In this document: positions 6,783 through 12,283 of the stretch, piece after piece
How positions within the stretch are numbered: position 1 is the first letter of the stretch
How the letters are laid out: the number at the start of each line of letters is the position of its first letter
Assembly (NCBI GenBank): GCA_945899335.1
Contig: CAMDIP010000023.1
Span: 1-12,283, forward strand
Reading direction: 5' to 3'
Origin: Bordetella parapertussis
GTDB taxonomy: Bacteria > Pseudomonadota > Gammaproteobacteria > Burkholderiales > Burkholderiaceae_C
DNA: 12,283 nucleotides
The notes under the pieces: generated by a model
Database searches by the model: none
What the model was told of the DNA's origin: nothing
What the model saw: only the letters and a program-made list of their open reading frames with translations
Translations under genes and position numbers: made by a program

Positions 6783-7388
6783 ATGACCCAAGATTTCGAG
6801 CCTATCAACCTTACGCATCATTTTTTGATCGCCATGCCTGGTTTGATGGACGAATCATTCAATCGCAGTGTGGTTTACATGTGCGAGCACAGCGACCGAG
6901 GTGCTTTGGGCTTGATTATCAACAAACCCAGTACCTTGCGTATGCAAGACCTGTTCGAAAAGGTTGAGCTCAATTTGGGTCGAACCGATTTGATTGAAAT
7001 TCCCGTCTTTCAGGGTGGCCCTGTACACACAGAACGTGGATTTGTTTTACATGAGCCCTTGTCCAACACCATGACAGCTGCTGAGGCCAGCGAGGCCGCC
7101 TATGCCTCTACCTTGTCTATCCCAGGTGGCTTGGAGATGACCACCTCCAAAGATGTGCTCGAGGCCTTGTCCACCGGTGCCGGCCCTAGACGGGTGCTTA
7201 TCACCCTTGGGTATTCTGCATGGGCGCAAGGGCAGCTTGAGTCAGAACTGGGTGAGAACAGCTGGCTCACAGTGCAAGCAGATCCGCAGGTGATTTTTGA
7301 CACACCCATAGATCAGCGTTATGACCGTGCATTGGCTCTTTTAGGTTTGCAAGCTTGGATGCTTTCACCTCAGGCGGGCCACGCGTGA
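6783..7388 (+). CDS. yqgE: YqgE/AlgH family protein
   Basis: This is a member of the YqgE/AlgH family (UPF0301), widespread in proteobacteria and commonly encoded next to the RuvX nuclease. In Pseudomonas AlgH was linked to alginate regulation, but its biochemical role is unsettled. The signature blocks are present: HHFLIAMPGLMDESFNRSVVYMCEH (12-36), RGALGLIINKPS (39-50), the FQGGPV..ERGFVLH block around 75-90, and VLITLGYSAWAQGQLESEL. It has 201 residues against 187 in E. coli. There is no signal peptide or membrane segment, so it is cytoplasmic. The ATG lacks a good ribosome site and lies 22 bp from the divergent phrB start. Its stop overlaps the ruvX start (GTGA), placing it first in the yqgE-ruvX-pyrR-pyrB-pyrC' operon. 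Confidence 0.95.
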   Translation: MTQDFEPINLTHHFLIAMPGLMDESFNRSVVYMCEHSDRGALGLIINKPSTLRMQDLFEKVELNLGRTDLIEIPVFQGGPVHTERGFVLHEPLSNTMTAAEASEAAYASTLSIPGGLEMTTSKDVLEALSTGAGPRRVLITLGYSAWAQGQLESELGENSWLTVQADPQVIFDTPIDQRYDRALALLGLQAWMLSPQAGHA

Positions 7389-7804
7389 GTCTGGCGGTGT
7401 CCCAAACCGCAGCAACCGAGTTGCACTCTTTTTTGGCTTTTGACTTTGGACAACAACGTACCGGCGTTGCCTATGCTTCCCGCCTGCTGGGTCAAGCCAA
7501 GCCGCAAGCTACGGTCAACGGCTCAGGCCAAGCACGCTGGGCGTCTATCACCAAGCATATTGACGAATGGCAACCTGACGCTTTGGTTGTGGGTGTGCCC
7601 TACCACCCCGATGGCGCAGCGCATGAAAATACCCTTCACGCACAAAAATTTGCAAGGCAACTGCGGGGGCGTTACCAGTTGCCAGTCTTTGAAGTAGACG
7701 AACGCTATTCAACCACCGAGGCACGCAGCCAAGGTGCGGTAGATCTGGATGCGGCTTCTGCATGTGTCATCTTGGATCAATTTCTGCGAAGCCTGAACCC
7801 ATGA
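7385..7804 (+). CDS. ruvX: Holliday junction resolvase-like / pre-16S rRNA nuclease YqgF
   Basis: RuvX (YqgF) has an RNase H-like fold and is implicated in trimming the 5' end of 16S rRNA precursors; its name comes from similarity to RuvC resolvases. The acidic catalytic positions are visible: FLAFDFGQQRTGVA near the N-terminus (first Asp), VDERYSTTEA (Glu) and LDAASACVILDQFL (final Asp). EWQPDALVVGVPYHPDG is the conserved central strand. I chose the GTG at 7385, which overlaps the yqgE stop as GTGA and gives 139 residues, close to E. coli (138). An ATG at 7355 would add ten residues encoded inside yqgE that resemble no family sequence. The stop overlaps the pyrR ATG (ATGA, 7801-7804), indicating translational coupling. 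Confidence 0.93.
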   Translation: MSLAVSQTAATELHSFLAFDFGQQRTGVAYASRLLGQAKPQATVNGSGQARWASITKHIDEWQPDALVVGVPYHPDGAAHENTLHAQKFARQLRGRYQLPVFEVDERYSTTEARSQGAVDLDAASACVILDQFLRSLNP

Positions 7805-8301
7805 ACACTGAATATTCATCACTTGATGCACAAGCGCTGTACCAACAGTTGTTGATGAGCTTGCAAAACACGCTTGTACCTGAGGCGCATTTGGTGGGCA
7901 TCACCTCGGGTGGCGCTTGGTTAGCCGAACGATTACAGCGTGACTTGGCCCGACAAGTTCCCTTTGGCATCGTGTCTTCCTCTTTGCACAGAGATGATTT
8001 TTCTCAGCGTGGCATAGCAGAAAGCATTGCTACCAAACTGCCCTTCGAGGTGGAGGGCGCCGTCATTTGGTTGATTGACGATGTGCTTTTCACTGGCCGT
8101 ACCATACGCGCTGTGGTCAATGAATTGTTTGACTATGGTCGACCCAAAGCGGTTCATCTGGCGGTATTGGTGGATCGTTCAGGACGTGAGTTGCCCATTC
8201 AGGCTGATGTGGCAATCACCCATGTGGATTTACCTGCAGAGCAGACCTTGCGTTTGAAGCAAGACAGTCAAGGCCAATTTGCGTTTTCATTGGAAGGCTA
8301 G
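7801..8301 (+). CDS. pyrR: PyrR, pyrimidine operon regulator / uracil phosphoribosyltransferase
   Basis: PyrR binds UMP/UTP and regulates pyrimidine genes; many members also convert uracil and PRPP to UMP. The 166 residues match the small type I phosphoribosyltransferase fold. The PRPP loop is VIWLIDDVLFTGRTIRAVV (around 86-104), the PyrR form of the motif. GITSGGAWLAERL near residue 31 is the N-terminal pyrophosphate loop, and SSSLHRDDFSQRG the flexible hood. The ATG at 7801 overlaps the ruvX stop; an upstream in-frame ATG at 7762 lies within ruvX and adds unfamiliar residues. pyrB follows after 3 bp, so PyrR is encoded with the enzyme genes it is expected to control. I cannot see an attenuator ahead of the operon, so the control mechanism is open. 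Confidence 0.95.
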   Translation: MNTEYSSLDAQALYQQLLMSLQNTLVPEAHLVGITSGGAWLAERLQRDLARQVPFGIVSSSLHRDDFSQRGIAESIATKLPFEVEGAVIWLIDDVLFTGRTIRAVVNELFDYGRPKAVHLAVLVDRSGRELPIQADVAITHVDLPAEQTLRLKQDSQGQFAFSLEG

Positions 8302-8304
8302 TCC

Positions 8305-9267
8305 ATGCTGTACAAACGCAACCCCCAACTGAACAAAAATGGCGAACTCATTCATTTGCTGTCCACCGAAGGTTTGTCGCGTGAGATCCTGACACATATC
8401 TTGGATACGGCTACACAGTTTGTTTCGCTGAGTGACCGAGATGTGAAGAAAGTGCCACTCTTAAGAGGAAAGTCTGTATTCAATCTCTTTTTCGAAAACA
8501 GCACACGCACCCGCACCACATTTGAAATTGCTGCCAAAAGACTCAGTGCAGATGTGTTCAATCTGGATATCGCCCGTTCTTCAGCCAGCAAGGGTGAAAC
8601 CTTGCTCGACACCATTGCCAACTTGAGTGCGATGGCCGCTGATATTTTTGTGGTTCGCCACAGCGAGTCTGGCGCCCCTTACCTGATTGCCGAGCACGTA
8701 GCTCCCCATGTGCATGTAGTCAATGCAGGAGACGGACGCCATGCACACCCTACTCAGGGTTTGCTAGATGCCTACACGATTCGTCACTTTAAAAAGGACT
8801 TCTCCAACCTGCGTGTAGCGATCGTGGGGGATGTTTTGCATTCCCGCGTGGCGCGTTCAGATATCCATGCGTTCACCACTTTAGGATGTGCCGAGGTTCG
8901 GGTGGTGGGGCCGCGCACATTGATTCCTTCGGACCTGTCCCAACTTGGCGTGAAGGTTTTCCACAGCCTTGAAGAAGGTATTCGCGATTGTGATGTGGTC
9001 ATCGCTTTGCGCTTGCAAAACGAGCGCATGACCGGCGCTTTGCTTCCTTCTAGTCAGGAATATTTCAAAAATTTTGGTTTGACAACTGCCAGGTTGCAAG
9101 TAGCCAAACCCGATGCCATCGTCATGCACCCTGGGCCTATCAACCGAGGCGTTGAAATTGAATCTGCGGTGGTAGATGGTCCACAAAGTGTGATTCTGAA
9201 TCAGGTGACTTTCGGCATTGCTGTGCGTATGGCAGTGATGTCTATCGTTGCGGGGAATGATGCATGA
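8305..9267 (+). CDS. pyrB: Aspartate carbamoyltransferase catalytic subunit
   Basis: PyrB joins carbamoyl phosphate and aspartate to give N-carbamoyl-aspartate, the committed step of pyrimidine synthesis. The 320 residues include the carbamoyl-phosphate loop [12 protein letters not shown] (63-74), the 80s loop SSASKGET (92-99), HPTQGLLD (148-155) and, near the end, MHPGPINRG, which contacts aspartate. The ATG has a strong ribosome site, GGAAGG at 8292-8297 with 7 nt spacing. The stop overlaps the next ATG (ATGA, 9264-9267). No regulatory pyrI is present. Instead a dihydroorotase homologue follows directly, the arrangement of class A ATCases such as Pseudomonas PyrB-PyrC', where a dodecamer forms from six of each chain. 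Confidence 0.98.
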   Translation: MLYKRNPQLNKNGELIHLLSTEGLSREILTHILDTATQFVSLSDRDVKKVPLLRGKSVFNLFFENSTRTRTTFEIAAKRLSADVFNLDIARSSASKGETLLDTIANLSAMAADIFVVRHSESGAPYLIAEHVAPHVHVVNAGDGRHAHPTQGLLDAYTIRHFKKDFSNLRVAIVGDVLHSRVARSDIHAFTTLGCAEVRVVGPRTLIPSDLSQLGVKVFHSLEEGIRDCDVVIALRLQNERMTGALLPSSQEYFKNFGLTTARLQVAKPDAIVMHPGPINRGVEIESAVVDGPQSVILNQVTFGIAVRMAVMSIVAGNDA

Positions 9268-10562
9268 AAATTTTGATTCATAACGGTCATTTGATTGATC
9301 CTGCTAGTGGCTTTGATGCCAAGGCAGATCTGGCTATAGCAGACGGCAAAGTGGTGGCCATGGGCCAAGTCTCCAAAGACTTCCATGCAGATAAACACAT
9401 TGATGCATCGAACTGCTGGGTCATCCCTGGTTTGGTGGACGCCTGCGCTCGCCTAGGTGAACCGGGTCATGAACACGAGGGCATGCTCCAGAGTGAGTTA
9501 ACTGCCGCGGTAGCAGGCGGTGTCACCAGTGTGGTGTGTTTGCCAGACACCCAACCGGTGCTCGATGAACCCGGCTTGGTGGAGATGTTGCAGTTTCGTG
9601 CCAAGAGGCTGCATCTGGCCAATGTTTATCCACTAGGCGCATTGACGCGTGGTCTTGAGGGAGAGATTTTGACGCCCATGGTGGAGTTGACCCAAGCGGG
9701 GTGTGTCGGCTTTACGCAAGCAGAGTACGCCATTTCGAATACACAGAGCCTGCAACGTGCCATGCAATATGCCGCGACCTTTGGCTATGCTGTGTGGCTC
9801 AGAGCGCAAGACAGCTATCTAGGCAAAGGCATTGTTGCCAGCGGCCCCTTGGCTACCCGCATGGGTTTGAGTGGTGTGCCCGTGGCGGCCGAGACCATTG
9901 CACTGCATACCTATATTGACCTCATGCGCATGACAGGTGCACGCGTCCACGTGAGCAAACTCTCAAGTTCAGCAGGTGTAGCCTTGGTTCGTGCGGCCAA
10001 GGCCGAAGGGCTGCCATTGTCTTGTGATGTCAGTATCCATAACCTGCATTTCACCGATGCAGATATTGGTTACTTTGATACGCGGGCTCGATTGACCCCG
10101 CCGCTGCGGCAACAGCGCGACCGTGAAGCCCTGCGTCAGGGTTTGGCCGATGGCACCATTGATATCTTGGTGTCAGATCACACGCCTGTCGAGGGCGACG
10201 CCAAGGCTTTGCCGTTTGCACAAGCTGAGCCAGGGGCCACAGGTTTGGAGTTATTGCTGAGTGCCAGCCTGAAATGGGCGGCACAAAGTCAGGTAGACAA
10301 ACTGCGTGCCTTACAGGTGATTACCAGTGCACCCGCCGCGCTTTTAGGACTGCCCGATCGGGGTGGTTTAACCCTTGGGGCTCCCGCTGATGTGTGTGTA
10401 CTAGACCCACATGCAAGTTGGCAAGTATTGCCTGAAAACCTTCGCAGCCAATGCAAACACACGCCTTTTGCATTTGAGCTGAGCGGCAGCGAAATGACTG
10501 CCCAAGTCAGAGCAACCTTGGTGGATGGACGAGTGGCTTACCAAGCGCCAGGAATGATTTAG
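9264..10562 (+). CDS. pyrC': Non-catalytic dihydroorotase-like subunit of ATCase (PyrC')
   Basis: The 432-residue chain has the amidohydrolase fold of type I dihydroorotase: a small N-terminal beta domain ([16 protein letters not shown]), a central barrel and a C-terminal return to the beta domain (LVDGRVAYQ). The active site is degraded. The usual D-x-H-x-H-x-R-E-P-G becomes D59-A-C61-A-R63-L-G65-E-P-G, losing both metal-binding His and the substrate Arg. The later metal-His motif reads VHVSKLSS, with Lys in place of a ligand His. SDHTPV keeps the barrel Asp. It should therefore not close carbamoyl-aspartate. In Pseudomonas such PyrC' (PyrX) chains are inactive and needed to assemble ATCase. 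Translational coupling to pyrB (ATGA overlap) supports that role. A catalytic PyrC must be encoded elsewhere. Many automatic annotations will call this an active dihydroorotase. Confidence 0.93.
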   Translation: MKILIHNGHLIDPASGFDAKADLAIADGKVVAMGQVSKDFHADKHIDASNCWVIPGLVDACARLGEPGHEHEGMLQSELTAAVAGGVTSVVCLPDTQPVLDEPGLVEMLQFRAKRLHLANVYPLGALTRGLEGEILTPMVELTQAGCVGFTQAEYAISNTQSLQRAMQYAATFGYAVWLRAQDSYLGKGIVASGPLATRMGLSGVPVAAETIALHTYIDLMRMTGARVHVSKLSSSAGVALVRAAKAEGLPLSCDVSIHNLHFTDADIGYFDTRARLTPPLRQQRDREALRQGLADGTIDILVSDHTPVEGDAKALPFAQAEPGATGLELLLSASLKWAAQSQVDKLRALQVITSAPAALLGLPDRGGLTLGAPADVCVLDPHASWQVLPENLRSQCKHTPFAFELSGSEMTAQVRATLVDGRVAYQAPGMI

Positions 10563-10577
10563 TGCGAACTGGCAAGC

Positions 10578-11858
10578 CTATAGCAAGCTGTCAGCCCAAA
10601 TATTTTGTGCCCAGTTCCATGCGTAGGTAGCTTCCAACGTATTGGCTTCGGAGGAAACTCCTCCCGAGCCAGGAACTGTTTTATAGGTTTTTTCTTCCAA
10701 GTTGAATTGATGCACAGAAGCCACATGAACCACCATGTTGTCACTGACATAGCTATAGCAGGTGTTGGTTAAGAAAGGTGCTGGGTTGATATCAAGTCCG
10801 CTGAGTTGAGCCACGATGGCAGAAGCAGCCACTTTGGCATGCGAGTTCGCCATGTGTGCTGATTTAGGCATGGCAGGGGCAGCCAGCATGGCGTCACCCA
10901 AGATATGGATATCTTTGGCAACCGTGGATTCAAAGGTCAAATAGTTAACGCCACACCAACGTTTGTTTGCCGTGGCCAAGCCAGCTTGCACCGCGATGCT
11001 GCCGGCACGCATATCGGGCAAGACATTCAAAATATCTGCACGCACGTTTTCTTGGACGTCGAATTTGATAAGTCCCGCTTGCCCATCGACAGCAGTGACT
11101 TTATGGTTGGGTCTGAATTCGATGATGTCTTTGTAGTTTTCCGACCAGAATTTTTTAAACAAAGCTCCTTTGGAGGTGACATCTGGGTTGGCGTCCAGAA
11201 TGAGCACCTTGGATTTGGGCTTGGCCTGCTTGAAGTAATGCGCCACTTGGCTGGCGCGTTCATACGGGCCTGGGGGGCAGCGGTAGGGCGCTTCGGGTAC
11301 GGTCAGTGCGAATACACCGCCATCGGGCATATCTTGCAGTTGTTTGCGCAAAGCCGTGGTTTCTGCACCTGCTTTCCAAGCTTGCAAGATGCGGCCCTTG
11401 TCGTTGGCCGCTTTCAAACCCTCGATGCTGTCAAACATCATGTCAACACCGGGTGACAAAACAAGTTTGTCATAAGGCAAGGTGGGACCGTTAGACAGCG
11501 AAACTGTTTTTTTATTTGGATCGATGCTGGTGACGCGATCGCGGATGACTTTGACGCCATGCTTTTGTGTAAGCGCATCGTAAGAGGTGGTGATGTCGCT
11601 TAAAGATTTGCTGCCACCAATGACCAAATTGGACATAGGGCATGAAATGAAATCTGACTGAGGTTCAATCAGGAGAACAGGAATGTTGTAGTTAGATAAA
11701 ACACGGATGTATTTGGCGGCAGTCGCCCCACCGTAGCCACCACCAATCACAATGACCCGTGCTTTGCTGGCTGCAGTTTGCGCAAAAACCGAATGGCCTA
11801 GCAGTGCAGGGGATGCGCCAACAGCCAAGCCCAGTTGAAGTAGATGTCGTCTTTTCAT
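10578..11858 (-). CDS. fccB: Flavocytochrome c sulfide dehydrogenase, flavoprotein subunit
   Basis: FccB binds FAD in the periplasm and oxidises sulfide, passing electrons to the cytochrome FccA. The N-terminus MKRRHLLQLGLAVGASPALLG is a twin-arginine (Tat) signal, fitting export of a folded flavoprotein. The Rossmann motif VIVIGGGYGGATAA follows (35-48). The three cysteines known from Allochromatium FccB are at matching spacing: C73 (ISCPMSN, covalent FAD attachment), and C194 (YRCPPGPYER) with C367 (NTCYSY), the redox-active disulfide. HILGDAMLAAPAMPKSAHMANSHAKV (318-343) is the second FAD-binding stretch. At 426 residues it has the family length. It lies 9 bp after fccA with no strong ribosome site, so translation is probably coupled. 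Its stop faces pyrC' with 15 bp between them and no clear terminator. A relative such as the SoxF flavoprotein of Sox clusters is an alternative name; membership in the family is firm. Confidence 0.92.
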   Translation of the reverse strand: MKRRHLLQLGLAVGASPALLGHSVFAQTAASKARVIVIGGGYGGATAAKYIRVLSNYNIPVLLIEPQSDFISCPMSNLVIGGSKSLSDITTSYDALTQKHGVKVIRDRVTSIDPNKKTVSLSNGPTLPYDKLVLSPGVDMMFDSIEGLKAANDKGRILQAWKAGAETTALRKQLQDMPDGGVFALTVPEAPYRCPPGPYERASQVAHYFKQAKPKSKVLILDANPDVTSKGALFKKFWSENYKDIIEFRPNHKVTAVDGQAGLIKFDVQENVRADILNVLPDMRAGSIAVQAGLATANKRWCGVNYLTFESTVAKDIHILGDAMLAAPAMPKSAHMANSHAKVAASAIVAQLSGLDINPAPFLTNTCYSYVSDNMVVHVASVHQFNLEEKTYKTVPGSGGVSSEANTLEATYAWNWAQNIWADSLL

Positions 11859-11867
11859 ACGGCGCTT

Positions 11868-12197
11868 TCAGCGGGGCTGGGCAGAAAAGTAATCAGCCAT
11901 GCTGGCGATTTGGGCATCGCTAAAGCCTTTGCTGATTTGATGCATCACAGTGGCTTTACGACTCCCATCTTTGTAAGCTTGCATTTGCTGTATGAAGTAC
12001 TCACGAGGCAAACCAGCCAAGGCGGGAACGGCAGACTTTTCAACCGTGCGGCCTTCGCTGCCATGGCAGTTGGCGCACATGGCGGCATTGGCGCGTTGGT
12101 GGAGTTTTTCAGACTCTTGAGCATTCGCTTGAAGAACCCAAGCGGTCAAAAAAAGTGTGAAAAAAAGCTTTTCGGGACTGGAAAAAAAGCTGCGCAT
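11868..12197 (-). CDS. fccA: Monoheme cytochrome c, sulfide dehydrogenase subunit
   Basis: A 109-residue precursor begins with a Sec signal peptide (hydrophobic LFFTLFLTAWVLQ, likely cleavage after ANA at 24-26), giving an 83-residue class I cytochrome c. The heme site is C41-AN-C44-H45-G, and M85 (ATVMHQISKGFSDAQI) is the probable sixth ligand; the closing helix IASMADYFSAQ is typical of the c4/c553 type. A single heme differs from the diheme FccA of Allochromatium but resembles the small single-heme subunit of Chlorobium and others. It should pass electrons from FccB to the respiratory chain. AAGGA lies about 9 nt before the ATG. fccB follows after 9 bp. No convincing promoter is visible in the 86 bp before it to the window edge. 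Confidence 0.9.
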   Translation of the reverse strand: MRSFFSSPEKLFFTLFLTAWVLQANAQESEKLHQRANAAMCANCHGSEGRTVEKSAVPALAGLPREYFIQQMQAYKDGSRKATVMHQISKGFSDAQIASMADYFSAQPR

Positions 12198-12283
12198 AAT
12201 AGGTTTTCCTTAATGGTCTGTAAATGTAACTCTATCTAATCAAGCCCACACCGTGAAGAGGTTACTGTTTTTATCTACTTTTC

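Noticed and set aside
7355..7384. Upstream ATG for ruvX
   Set aside because: It adds ten residues coded inside yqgE that match no family sequence; the GTG at 7385, overlapping the yqgE stop, gives the usual length.
7762..7800. Upstream ATG for pyrR
   Set aside because: It lies in ruvX and adds thirteen unfamiliar residues; the ATG at 7801 overlaps the ruvX stop as expected for a coupled operon.
10572..10588. Direct repeat GCAAGC-N5-GCAAGC between pyrC' and fccB
   Set aside because: Only 6 bp long and lacking an inverted partner or T tract; it does not form a terminator and is likely chance.
11844..12239. A + strand open frame across fccA
   Set aside because: The opposite strand encodes a cytochrome with a heme motif and signal peptide; this frame has no recognisable content.

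Overview
The window looks like chromosomal DNA of a betaproteobacterium, probably order Burkholderiales and perhaps a freshwater Comamonadaceae-like lineage. This is inferred from the fis-purH pair, the thiD-like/hemL pair near a rubredoxin, and the yqgE-ruvX-pyrR-pyrB-pyrC' cluster. No rRNA, tRNA, CRISPR array, transposase or integrase is visible. The gene content is mostly core metabolism, with a sulfide-oxidation module at the right edge.

Left (1-2270): the 3' end of fis is followed by purH (last two steps of IMP synthesis) on the + strand. A short unrecognised + strand gene (1901-2158) follows, preceded by a Pho-box-like repeat and trailed by an AT-rich, palindrome-rich gap with a weak terminator-like hairpin.

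Middle (2268-5262): a compact - strand operon reads thiD-like kinase, hemL (tetrapyrrole synthesis), then a small exported beta-barrel protein resembling PagP whose ATG overlaps the hemL stop. The thiD-like gene diverges from a 57-residue rubredoxin on the + strand, which is easily missed because of its size. The 71-bp gap between them holds a dyad.

Centre-right (5276-10562): phrB (DNA photolyase, - strand) faces away from a + strand operon with only 22 bp between start codons. That operon is yqgE, ruvX, pyrR, pyrB, pyrC', packed with overlapping stops and starts. It encodes an AlgH/YqgE protein, a Holliday-junction resolvase-like / 16S pre-rRNA nuclease, the PyrR regulator, the catalytic subunit of aspartate transcarbamoylase, and a dihydroorotase homologue that has lost its metal-binding motif. 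The last is expected to be a structural partner of PyrB rather than an enzyme.

Right (10578-12197): fccA and fccB on the - strand, convergent with pyrC', encode a monoheme cytochrome and a Tat-exported flavoprotein with the three key cysteines of flavocytochrome c sulfide dehydrogenase. Together they should oxidise sulfide in the periplasm.

I found no clear new multi-gene system. The points most worth following up are the altered PagP-like barrel coupled to hemL, the divergent ThiD-like kinase, the possible Pho control of the small orphan gene, and the very tight divergent starts that suggest leaderless transcripts.
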